64,000 nucleotides of DNA from Carposina sasakii. Taxonomy: Eukaryota; Arthropoda; Insecta; Lepidoptera; Carposinidae. This document shows positions 47,746 to 59,600 of the stretch, one piece after another. Both the position numbers and the translations under genes were made by a program. The first letter of the stretch is position 1, and each line of letters opens with the position of its first letter. The notes below the pieces were generated by a model that saw nothing but the letters and a program-made list of their open reading frames with translations, had not been told where the DNA came from and searched no databases. The DNA is taken from positions 10,106,001-10,170,000 of the forward strand of contig CP053155.1 of assembly GCA_014607495.2 (NCBI GenBank). Direction: 5' to 3'.

Positions 47746-48769
47746 ACTACGTATGTTATTGTTACATGTGATAAAATGTAATTGGCTTCTTTGTTGCTAT
47801 AGAATATATTATATTGTTTTATAAGCTGTTGGTTGTCCACAGAGCTGTAATAAATAAATAAATAAAATACATTACATCAGGCGTTAATTATACATATTTT
47901 CGTACATCTGGCGTTACTTCTCAGAAATGCAAATTTCCAACTAGGGTAGGTACTTCCACCTACAGGCCCTGCTTCACTGACTCTCGAATCTGACAAGTCA
48001 TGATCACCGACAGCTACAATCGCAATTAAATAACCGTAAACTCGTAATGCAGGTACCTACTACAACGCACGCATACGCATTTCCCGCCCACACCTCATTT
48101 CCACATCCTCTCAACTTTTTCCAAAGATAAATGCAAACTCGAGGCTCACAGGTGCGCAGTAATCACGGCTGGAATGCAGCAGGTGACAGGACGAGCCGTC
48201 CAGCCGCGGGCTGCGTTAGAGCGCTCAAATCACGTCTATTAACCGCAGGACTATGACCGCGCATAGAACTAGGAACGTTTCTAGTCTAAGACATGGCTGA
48301 TACGAAATAAATTACAACCATTACTTTTATGTATATCATATTATGGTAATATCATAACGTGCTTGTGACTGATTGATTTGCAAGTGCAAAGAAAGCGTTT
48401 AACTATAATTTATGAAAAAAATTATATACATAAATATGCTGTTTCTGTTTATCAATATCTACCAAATTATATTCTTAAGTAAAAAAGTACCTACTTAAAC
48501 CGCAGGACTACGAAAAGGGTACCTACATCAGATTCACGATTGCACTAAATCACATTTAAGAATTTCTTAGTGATAACAACGTTTTCTCTGTTATAAAATA
48601 GGGCAGTGACCAAGTCGTAAAAATAATTTAAGGCTACAATACAACAGTTCGTCTCTAGCACACGTGATTTTTCTACGCCTCTGTTTGACGTGCGTGACTT
48701 TTTAGGACCACACGTTAGAACGGACGTATGCTTTTAATTGCGTTTTTTAAAATGCTTACATATATAAAG
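47746..48769. other. Gene-free
   Basis: LINE-like tail at 47,820-47,872 (ATAAGCTGTTGGTTGTCCAC then AATAAATAAATAAATAAAA). A GC-richer stretch at 48,050-48,260 is unassigned. Confidence 0.45.
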
Positions 48770-48927
48770 TCTTTTCAGAATTACTGATTATCTTTTGATA
48801 CTAAGTTTGACACGAAACTAGGTAGCTAAAAAGAAACAACTTTCACTGTGGGACCTACTCCGAAATATTTTATTATTTTACCTACCTAGTTTCGTGTCAA
48901 AAGATAATCACTAATTTTGAAAAGAGA
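48770..48927. mobile_element. Hairpin element
   Basis: Left arm GATTATCTTTTGA...TTTGACACGAAACTAGGTAG is inverted in CTACCTAGTTTCGTGTCAAAA...GATAATC, with about 55 bp between. GAAACTAGGTAGCTAA also opens the tandem duplication at 38.6 kb. Confidence 0.65.
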
Positions 48928-49139
48928 TTATATAGATACATTTATTTCATTATCAATTTATCATCATCATTCTCAGCCATGAGAAGTCCCCGAGCTGAAC
49001 ATAGCTCCCCCCAAACTGATTTATCAAAACAATAATACACCTTAATTATCATAGATTTACTGATCATCATCTTCCTGCCCTTTACCATTATTTATGGCAT
49101 CGATCGGCACAATATGGTTTCTTTAGAAACTCACATTGC

Positions 49140-49205
49140 CAAAGATTTGGCATAAGTTTTACGGCCGGCTGCATCCCTGACGCCAACCCTCCATGACATG
49201 ACATT
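49140..49205 (-). repeat. LINE 3' fragment
   Basis: Minus strand reads GAGGGTTGGCGTCAGGGATG then CAGCCGGCCGTAAAAC, a common lepidopteran LINE end. Confidence 0.5.
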
Positions 49206-51264
49206 TTTGGAAAATCCGTACATGAAATAAATTCAGTGCTAGATTTAGAAAATTTTAATGCTAAATAAAATATTTTATAACATTCTTGTCTTACAGTTGC
49301 TACGTCTGTGGGCGAGTATAATGGCGTAACTCTAAACGTACGTATAAGGTATGGTAAGTAGGTACATAACAAGATTAAAAAGCACTGCGACAGGTGGCAG
49401 GTGGTGTTAGAAGAACGTTAGCCGATTACTTACATAGCTAGTAGGCCTCTGACTATACATGTACCTACTTCTTATGTACTTATGTACCAGGCAGTTTGAT
49501 TGCAGACAACATTATTAGAAAACCCTAATAAATTAGGGATTTGTAAATTAACTGAAGATCATAAGCACAAATCAAATTGATTACTAACCTTCTTTCGTAA
49601 TTTGTTAAATTGTTTTAGAAGGTTGATCTTGGTGGCAGATTTCTAAGTAGGTAGGTAACATGCGAAATAGTTTTAAAAATAACTTGATAGATAAAATAGC
49701 AAGGTGAATTTACACTTATATGGCTAATCTTACATGTAAAGGAAGGTGTGTTTATATCCGATGAGAAAGAACTTTCCGCAAACCCTCGGGATAAAAAAAA
49801 CCGGAAATTTTAAAAGTCGCGGGCGTCCACTAGTCTTCAGTGTGAGACTAGTTCAAATAAAACGTTAACAGCGACAATAAAGCTAGCATCTGTCGGTATA
49901 ATGCCTCTACTTCTATTATTTGTAAATTCCAAGTGTACAGTGATTTCCTTCGAGTGTACACCTGCCTCCTCATAATTATGGTCTAACAGGATTCTAATAG
50001 GAAACGCGGTACAGTGTTTATCTGTCTGTACGGTGACCACCTGCTCGACTAGCTACATATCTCATGTCGGATTTGATTAAAAACTTTAATAATGAGCCCG
50101 TGTTGTTTGAGAATGCTGGATTACTTTGAATAAATTTATCTGGTACTTCCTATTTGGAAGTTTGTTTGAGATTAGTGATTCTGCGATTTTAAAAGTGCAC
50201 GAAAAGATTTTAACCTGGTACGTGTTACATATTTTTATTTTAATGTTTTAGACTTTACAGGTAGAGAGACTAATAGGATTCCAGTTGGGATAAAATAATA
50301 AGCTGAATGAGGATTATAGAATTAAAATCAAATTGTTCCAATCATGCAATTGTATAATTATGTAACAAATAAACGCACTTCATTAACAACATGCTAACGA
50401 GTACATGAGAAGTTAACAAAGATGCATTCATTCATATCGCCAAAAACATTTCCTACGTCATATTGTGCATAACTCTAGCCAGATTTATTTAAAATTAGAT
50501 ATCTCAAGTTGTCTTTGCAGATTGGTTTATGCATCTGATTAAATGTCTGTGCAAGTCCTAAGTCTTGTACAGCAGGTGCGATCATTAGACGTAGAAAACG
50601 TGCAAAAGACACTCACAGGGGAAATTGAATATTTTCTCGTTCGCAATCAACGCTCTTGCATGATGGAATGTCAGATATAAAGGTATATATTAATCATGAT
50701 TTTAAATCTATGGTATCCATAGATGGTATGTATGTATAATAAAAGCTCTTAATTGTTCATTTCATTTAGTACGCGCATAAGCATATATGCCGTGTTATTT
50801 GAGTTATTTCCTTGACAAAATACAGAACGAGACGAGGGGAGAAGATTGAGGCTTGGTGTAAGTGGGGCTAACTATTGCTATCACAATTGTGATGTGTTAT
50901 GGATGCGTTTGATGTCCACAAACCCGACTTATTGATATCATGGACGCACGTCTCTGGCTGGAAGACGACTTAGACAAAGGACACCTTGTTGTCGTTATTA
51001 ATCATGTTCTTGTGAATTTTCTTAGTTCTCTCAAGGTCTATAGGACAAGTGCATGCAGTTCTTGAAATAGTCAATATTCCCTAAAATCGGGTATATGACG
51101 TAATGTACTTATTTATTTATTACCATGTGAAGTGTTGTATACAGGCTGCTTAGTATTTTTGGTCCGACTTAAACGTTTACGTCTGACCTAGCTATTACTG
51201 CTTGATCGATCTGCGGTTGTTAATATTGTCCAACTGTCTTTTAACTATTTCCAGTATATCTATA
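49206..51264. other. Gene-free, with one unassigned ORF
   Basis: 49,740-49,835 holds an interspersed-repeat end (AAGTCGCGGGCGTCCACTAG). Just right of it, 50,040-49,837 (-) is open with balanced composition (HYNYEEAG-like polar segment, actually LLDHNYEEAGVHSKEITVHL) but lacks a good acceptor or ATG. Otherwise nothing. Confidence 0.35.
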
Positions 51265-51520
51265 CAGGGTGTAACAAAAGGGGAATGTTAAGCGAAATTT
51301 ACGAAAATAGCCCACTGTATAGAACCTATCTGCAAAATTTGAGATTTGGAATCACATGTTTATTTTTCCAGATAGTATGGAGAATTCTTAAACATCTCAG
51401 GAATTTTCATACAATCTTGAAAAATAAACATGTGATTTCGAGTCCCAAATTTTGTGAATAGGTTCCCTATAGTGGGCTATTTATATAGCTTTTCGCTTAA
51501 TATACCCTTTGTTACACCTG
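51265..51520. mobile_element. Fold-back TA-MITE, copy 4
   Basis: 256 bp, CAGGGTGTAACAAAAGGGGA to CCCTTTGTTACACCTG, flanked by TA. Palindromic, no ORF. Confidence 0.87.
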
Positions 51521-52550
51521 TATATAGACTAGACCTCGAAAGCTATGTAAATCGATTGATCCTGCTTATGATCTATCTCTAGCCGTGCCGTTTCTGTTCT
51601 GTTGGATTATGAGAATATAAAGAGTGCACCTGTGTTTACGCACACACTTGTCACAATAATATCTCTGACAGCGTACAAGGTTGACCGGCATGACCGAAAT
51701 ACGGGACTCCCCCAGACATCTGAGTTTATGATGTACGTATAAAGTGAAGACTAAAAGTAGGTACATTGCGGTGAACTCCGTCTCATCCTGTACGTATTCC
51801 CATCCGGGCCACCTGTGCACACTGTGCGGTTCCCACACCTCCAGTCAATATTGACACAGATTATATCAATTCCGTGGACGAGTCGTAGCTCACGTCACGT
51901 CTGTCATGAATGAATATACCACCTTGAAATATTTTTGGACAGTCCGATTTTCATAGCACAAAAAAGGGGTTCAGAAAAAGTGTTGATGGTTCTGAAGAAA
52001 ACTAAATATTTGTGTAGCACATCGAGTTTCTTTTGCAATCTAGACAAAAATAATTAATAATAAAAATAACCAAAATCTTTAATATTGTTCATTTAACACC
52101 CATTAATTTAACATCAATTATCACTATTACTATGTACTTCGGTGAATTATTAGACAAGTGGTTGTCTAACTTGATATATTTTAATGAAGAATGCAATGAC
52201 AGCAAGGTTCAAAATCAATATTAATATTATGGAATTTTTTGCAACAAAATAGAATAAGCGTAGTAATATCAAGTTAGTAAATATCCCTGGCCATAATAGT
52301 TGCAAATATTTGTACACTTTGGGGTGGTTTTATCCCTCTAACCTGCCCGAAGGCGCTCAAGGCACGACTACAAATATAGAGACGTACTCAGCAAATATCA
52401 ATAAAGCTGGAATACAAATTAATGGCTATATTAACGTTTTTCTGATCTTCGTAGACAGATATTTTTGTTTCCATTTTGGTGTGGTGTGTAAAATAAAACT
52501 TCTTTGGTAAACTTGTGGTAAAGGTGAATTAAAACGAAGTTTGTATACTT
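51521..52550. other. Gene-free with a repeat fragment
   Basis: 51,600-51,712 is a diverged copy of the 17,860-18,113 repeat (TACGCACACACTTGTCAC). No gene supported. Confidence 0.45.
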
Positions 52551-52552
52551 AC

Positions 52553-52639
52553 CGTAATCCCTGCTGTCAGAATATACGCCAAGGTACTGTTTAGATGCTG
52601 AAAACTTAACTTTAAAAAGCATCTGCACCAAGATATTTC
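52553..52639 (-). CDS. Candidate internal exon with strong splice sites
   Basis: Minus strand: acceptor AACCTTTTCAG, 87-nt exon, donor TTACG|GTAAGTATA. The phase 1-1 frame reads NILVQMLFKVKFSASKQYLG then VYSDSRDY. A second frame is also open, which weakens the case. It leaves in phase 1, matching terminal exon candidates at 43,351-43,457 and 33,953-34,098. I recognise no family. Confidence 0.38.
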
Positions 52640-52835
52640 CTGAAAAGGTTTTTGCCTAAAACTATTGTCGCAGGTAATACCTACTTGTTACAAATTAAAT
52701 ACAGCTTCATGTATCTATGATACCTATGACCTTTATTTGTTTGCCAATAGTAATTCAGATAATATCGTATTAGAGATTATGCTTAAACGTCGTACCTAAT
52801 AATTTTAATTAAATAAAAAAATTATGTCTGTTTTT

Positions 52836-53561
52836 ACCCGACTGCGCGACGCAAAAGAGTGGTATTGTGTTTAACAGCCTATGTATGTATGTATGTATGT
52901 TCCTTTGAAGCACTATACAGACTAAACGCCTCGGCCGATTTTTATGATTCATACGTCAATCGAGTCCTCTTAGTCCGGCGAGTGTCACTAAAGATATGAC
53001 GTTAGTGAAAATCCAATATGGCGACTACTGGACGCCATTTTGTGAAAATGAAAAAAAAATAAAGTCGACAAACTATATCGAGTGGAGTATCGTTGAATAG
53101 GTATTTAAAAATAATTTTTAGGTTTCTTTCAACATTTTTCGTTTCGACCTTTGGTTTCGACTAACCGTTTAGGATCTATATCGATTGAAAGTTGCGTAAC
53201 AACCATTCTCACATATAAGTTTTTATACAGCAGCAAGACGAAAACTTCTTGCTGCCGAGCATGTTGAGCATGTTTCTTGAAGCGTATCTATTAGTAGCTA
53301 GGTACTCATAACAAAAAAGTATAAAATAAAAAAACATAATTAAAAAAATCCAAAAACCCGACTGCTTAAAAAAGAAATAATGTACATAATAAACAAAACT
53401 GAAAAGAAAAAATTGTTATGTTACGATCATTAGAAAATATTTTACGTTCTTCAATAGTATTAATTCCATAATAATATTATAGAATTCTAGACCATCGGCC
53501 ATGCTTGTTTTTTTTCTTTTCAGTTTTGTTTATTATGTACATTATTTCTTTTTTAAGCAGT
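52836..53561 (+). mobile_element. ACCCGACTGCG-TIR DNA element, copy 3
   Basis: Starts ACCCGACTGCGCGACGCAAA, carries a (TATG)n run, ATATGGCGACTACTGGACGC and GACGAAAACTTCTTGCTGCC, and ends near TTTTTTAAGCAG with the final CGGGT lost. Only one arm of the hairpin remains. Confidence 0.75.
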
Positions 53562-56500
53562 TTTTGGATTTTTTAAATTATGTTTTTTTAATTTTTTTAA
53601 TGCTTTCTTTAATTATTAGTTCCTAATAGTATTAATCAAAGAGCAAAAACATATTTTTTTAAATCAGCCTGCAGTTTTTTGTCGACCTCGATCACGTTTT
53701 ATCTACCGAAAGACCAGACCAGCTTGTTTCCAAGAAACGAAACTGCGTTGCGAATCAACAGTCCTAAAAATTAGCGAAACAATCGATCCAAATTAGTGTT
53801 TTTTGAACCACCTTTGCCTAGAGCGGTCAACGAAAAACTACGCCAAAGATTTACCAAAGATGCCAAACCGTATAGTATTAAAAAGGGAAGATACGCCCAT
53901 TTAACGAGCGGAGATTTTTAATAATTGACGACAGCTGGGGCTCCATAGATAAATCAGATGTTTTTGCTAATTCTATATGAATGGACACATCCATAATGGG
54001 TTGTTGTGAAACCAATTATGTTAAAATTATGGATCCTAAAGTCGTTAGTCTATGGCGGCGAAATCTCCGCTATTTATGAGGACGACGCTATTGCCATTAA
54101 AGTAAGTAATATTAGGCTATTATACTTTTTCGACGAACAGCGTCTGCATCGTAGAAGATCTGCATATTCCTCAATTACTTCTTCGTATCTTTGTTTCATT
54201 ATGTACTAATGCTATTTTATTTCACTTGTATCAAACATTTACAATTTACATTAACAATTCATGTGTACCTATATTTTTAATTTGTGTACAATAAAGAATA
54301 AGAACAATTAACTACAGTCATTTTTCACCAAAAACTTGTAATGGGAATTCCATATAATACGGGCAGTGAGTAGGTCATTAGTTTGGGAGCGAATCTTTAT
54401 TACAAGTTTTAGACGTGACATAGCAAGGGAAGACAGGGTTACTAGGGTTATATCAGGCATTCTTAGGGTTATATTAGTGCATGTCCTAACTAAAGACACG
54501 GCAGTACTTGACTACAATAAAAAATGACTAGTTTCTTTAATATCCGTAGGCCTTAAAAACTTTAATTGGACCTCCGCGAAAATGGAATGGGATTTCGCTT
54601 TTGGTGTTTAGAAATCCTTTATTTTTTTGTCAGAAGATTTACGAATATCCTTTTGAACTTGAATCTGCCTGTGGCTAATTTCATTACAAGGGTTTGAATT
54701 AGTTTAGTAAAAATTTATTGTTAAGTTTTTTTAATGAGCGACTCGACTGGCATCAGCAATTTCGTACGAGTATAGTGATACTCCAAAGCTAAAAGAGAAA
54801 GAAATACAATTATATAGCGAAAGTAAAGAAGACAAAAGCGGCTTACGCTGTGGGAATCAAATCTCGACTCATGCGCATCGCCGTGAAAGGACCCCGGAAC
54901 GGCGCTATATAGGATGCCTCAAATTTACTTCTTAGTCATAATTCGTAAGATATGTATGGGTAATTTGTAAGTATATTTTTTCAGGTTCATTTAATTTTAA
55001 GGATTTGGCTTACCGCTTCCGGGATTTACTAGAGCAAATAAGATGCATATTCGTTTTGCGACTAATATATTCCATAATAAGTTCCATAAGCACTCATGGG
55101 TATTCTCTTAAAGGGTGAGCTAGGAACTTGTCAATGATCTTTTTATATGAAAGGTAAGAAATATTTATTTAAAGCCTAATTGTAGAGCGCCCGTCTTGCA
55201 ATATAAAACTGCAGCGCAAATGGGTACCCGGATCCAAATATGAAGTTCAAACTCAAAATATTTTCCAGGCCAATACTGTCTCTATATTTTTGATTTCAAA
55301 TTGCTAATCAGAATGTGGGATTCAAGTACAGCTACGTTCATGGTCTTAAACCCTTGTTAATTTTGGAGCGCACCCTGTAGACACCGTGGGCAGGTTCGGA
55401 TGCACCTGAGTATTTCACACCGCGCCTCGCTGGCGCCGCCGACGACTGGTCTAGAGCACGTTACACCAAATAGTTCCTTTGACCGATGGCGCTACTTGCT
55501 CTGTATATGACTACATTATCTGTTTAACTGTAAAGAAAAAATGTTAGTTCCGAAATCAAGCACGGGAGTTGTTCTATGATACGGACGCTGTCTGCGGCAT
55601 GCCGCAGCAATCGCGTAGACACGGCACACGCATACTAATGGACGGTCTAGGAAGTTGTGTGTCATTGTTTGTTTACTACCACTCTGTTTGGTTTACAGCA
55701 TTTATTATTATTTGAATCGGGAATTGATTCGGCTTATTAGCTGTAGCAGGTGAGTACTTCCCTACCAATAATTTAAATGATACCTACTAAACCATGAACA
55801 CGAATTTGGGTTTTTTTCATACCAATGCTTTAATCATTAAAAATAGAACAAGCGTAAGTGTGAGTATAAATAATAATTGTGTGTTCAATATATTATAAAT
55901 AGTGATGATGATGTAGATTGCAATGGACTGGAGAGACTAAATTTCTTTCGTTGGAGAAACAAGTGAAGAAGATTTTCATTGATAAAAGATGAACCTAAGA
56001 AAAGATAAATCAGGTTAAATCTCAGCTTGTAACAAGCCACGTCTGTTGTCACATAGCTCTACCCGCCCACTTGGCAATTGGTGGTATCGCCCGTAATGGT
56101 ATTAGCGCATTCCGATCGGACCCGGCGGACCCGTTGCTTGGGATCCCATCCATTTACAGAAGAAAATGTCCAATATAATAAACTATACACCCTACAAGCC
56201 CTCATTCCTAAAAAGCCATAGAAACCAAATAGACTTATGCTGTCCACATTGCCTATATTAAGAAACTACTTAATTTTCGCAGATAAACATAATTTTAAAC
56301 ATTGGAAGTCCACTGCCATACACTAGGCCTTCCCTCATTGACCTCTGCTACCGGTTGAAATCAACTTTTCCAGGATGTACGTAGCCTAATTAGCTATACT
56401 CCTTATTTGCATATAATAATAAAAGTCTTGATTTAAATATGCCGTTTATTTATAAGCAAATACTATAAACCCTATTAGCCTCAAATGGTCTAGTAATTTG

Positions 56501-56600
56501 GACTCTTTGGACGGACTTAATTTAACGTTGAGCAAAGCAAAATGTTGGATGTGGTGGTTTACTTTTACAGTAGGCTAACACTAAAACGGTAAGAACATAA
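53562..56600. other. Gene-free; possible untranslated first exon
   Basis: A LINE-like tail lies at 54,230-54,305 (TTTGTGTACAATAAAGAATA). At 55,749 a strong plus-strand donor (GTAGCAG|GTGAGTAC) follows GC-richer unique sequence from about 55,560, which could be a non-coding first exon of a rightward gene; no coding exon was found for it. ORFs at 54,006-54,209 and 54,308-54,499 have no motifs. Confidence 0.35.
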
Positions 56601-56614
56601 GCAAGTGGTTTCAC

Positions 56615-56620
56615 TTTAAT
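56615..56620 (-). promoter_or_regulatory. Candidate poly(A) signal of the esterase gene
   Basis: ATTAAA on the minus strand, about 64 nt past the esterase stop codon. It is the first good hexamer after the stop. Confidence 0.45.
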
Positions 56621-56683
56621 TTATAAGCGATGTTATTAATCACCAATTAATTTAAAAGAGCTATTTTGAAATGGATAATTTCT

Positions 56684-59600
56684 TCAATCTTTGCTGCGAT
56701 AGTTCGCAAAGGCTTCTTCGAACAGTTTGATCCTGTCAGGATATAGATCAGTTTTCATCGTAAGTTGGTCGTCAATGAAAAGGTAGTTGAATCCTGTTTC
56801 AGCTATAGGCTTCCACTTAGTCGTAATCAGAGAAGTCGCTTTAGGTGTTGGGTTTCTGCAAAGACAACAATTAAATTATTTTAATAATGGCAGATACAAC
56901 TACAAACTAACTTTAAAGTTCACACAGAAACGTTCCTTTCGTTTTATATAAGTTCGGCTATGTAGTAAACTACAAACTAAACGAAATTATAAATAAAACA
57001 TAAATGGGTAATTTTCACGAAATCGCGAAATTTGGCTATCCTAAAATGACAAAAAATATTAAAATTATTTGATATCTTGAACATCCTTTTTGACCTTCAT
57101 AAATTTAGCACTGACTTCTAGAAACACTCTTTTTGTAAGAGTCATGTTTGAAGAACTGTTTTGATAAGCTGAGTAGTTTATGTTTCTTCAAAAGATCTGC
57201 GTTTACTATTTCATAGTACTTTTTCTTTTCACTATGTTTCTTTATTACTGTACCTATTAGCTGTTTAATAATAACTTTTAGAAGAAGCTTCTTCTTCACA
57301 ATTTCAGGAACTTGGACGTATTTTTTTAGCTTCCGGTGAAGTCTGACTATTTTTGTTTTGTCTTTGACATCTCTTACGGTATCTCTTTTTATTTCTTGTT
57401 TCAGTCTTTCCTCTAATCTGGATATTTTTGCATAAAGTTTCCTCTACGTCTTCTAAGTTGCTGCCTTCTCCGATTAACCGCCAGATTTCTTAATTCATCA
57501 TTATTTTGCGTATGCACTGGACTAGGAGGTGGTGTCTCATCTAACAGACTTGCTAAATTCTTTCGCGATTTTACTATTTTGTCTCTAAATGTTTAGCTAT
57601 TTTTCTTCCACTTTATTGCTTTCTTTCTCGGTAACTCATTGCGGATATAGGTTTGACACTCATGATTAAGGGTCCGGGAGGTGGGCAGCAGCGCCTCCCA
57701 TGTTGACAACATAGTCCAAAATACAAACTGCGGTCATCAACCCGCCTGCCCAGACTATGGGCAAATACTCCCCATGGCAGCCTTGTGGCGTGCCCTGGGG
57801 GAGGCCTACGTCCACAGTGGACTGGGCTGATGATGATGATGTGATGATTTCAAGTGTTACAGGATCAGCTTTCACATTTCGGTCATATTCTTGATTTTTT
57901 GATTTAGCTTCTTCTTTGGTTAATCTCTTTTTTCTTGTAATTTTTAATCTACACAATATTGCAGCAATAAATTCAAGAGTTAATCAAACAATGAAAAAAA
58001 GCCAGCGCCCAGCCCAGACCATACATTCTTATGAGGGAATGATGGTGAGGGAATGACGAAATAAAGAATAAGCCTAAAGGACTCGTGAGATAACCTCATA
58101 AAAACTTTCTGCTTAAGGGAATTACTCCCAAAAGGCACCTTATCTATGCAACTCAGTTAAAGTACTTACTGAGGAAATATCATTTTTTTTCTTCATTTCC
58201 TCATATTCAAAATTCAACTGCCAGTAATAATGTGAGGGAATGATTTATTTTTGTGAGACACATATAAATATACAAATTTTTTACGCGTTTTATTACTTTA
58301 TAATGCTAATTTTGGTTTTCCCCATATTTATAATACAACAATCCAACCTACTTGAATATGATCCGAATGATTCTTGTGCATTTTTGGTAAATAAAAGTAA
58401 ATAGAATTGGTACTTGGGACACAGTGAGCGAATGATTTTAGGAGCATTATGGTTATGCATTTTTATTTATTTATTTATACGACTCTAAAATTTAATGTGC
58501 AACTTTTAGGTATGGTTATATGGATTGTGTAGAAACATTAGTAACATCCATTTCTTTGTTGGAATTTTATATAAACTCCAAGGACAAAAATTTCGGAATT
58601 TCGTGAGAATTACCCAAATACACGGATCAACCAAATTTACAAAAATAACTATGTATGCTTAACTACATCCAGTAACGTTTAGGACTTTTTCCGATATCAG
58701 CTATATCTGAACCGTTACTTTACTACAACATACCCATATTTAGCGAAGTTGTACCACATTTCCACCATCCTATTGCGAACTATCCGATCGTTATCCGATA
58801 TATTTGTCGGCAGTATGCTGCTGCGTATCAGATATCCGCCATCATCTCCATGACAAGCGCCTTCACGTTGGATATGCATCTTCTTCTTCATGTAGTTCAA
58901 ACTACCGTCGTAAGAAAACTCGTATAAGTAAACTGGAGAACTTCTCTTAGCTACTAATGAAGCCGCGACTACTCCGCCTCCAATAAAGTTTACATCGGAA
59001 AAGTAATCAATGGCAAAAGAATCAACGGCGTCATTGTAAACACTCGGCTTTTCCAAATATGTGTATCTTAATTTCGTCAACATTTCTATCTTCTCATTCT
59101 CATCTAATAAGAATGGAAAATAGTCTAAAAAATTATTCTCCTTGACCAGTTTTTCTATTTCTAATGGGTAGTAGGGTATCATTAAGAGTCCTTCACGGGA
59201 GCAAAATCCTGTCATAAACGGTACTTTCGTAAATTCCCCTTGCTTTAATAAGTCGTAGGAGCGTCTATCAATGAAGGGTTCCCAATCTCCAGGACGCTCA
59301 ACTGTTGGTACAAAACCAAAATGAATTCCACCTCCAGAAGATGAAACTGTAGCTAAAATCGCTGCAGACGATGAGATTAGCTCTATTAAGGGCATATCTT
59401 TTAAATACTTCAGCAGGCTTTCAATATCAGTTATGACTTTCCCTTTCAAGATTGGTATTTTGGAGGCCAATTTCTTAATTTTGGTGTTTTGAGCCCAAGG
59501 CAATACAGAAGATCCTGACTGAGCTATAGCTTTATGAAAGAGACCCCTAGCCATCGGAGACAGCATGAGGTATTCAACAGATGCACCTCCGGCACTGATG

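Noticed and set aside
49837..50040. Balanced-composition minus ORF of 67 codons
   Set aside because: Begins at GTG, has no good acceptor upstream and runs up to a transposon end; not enough for an exon call.
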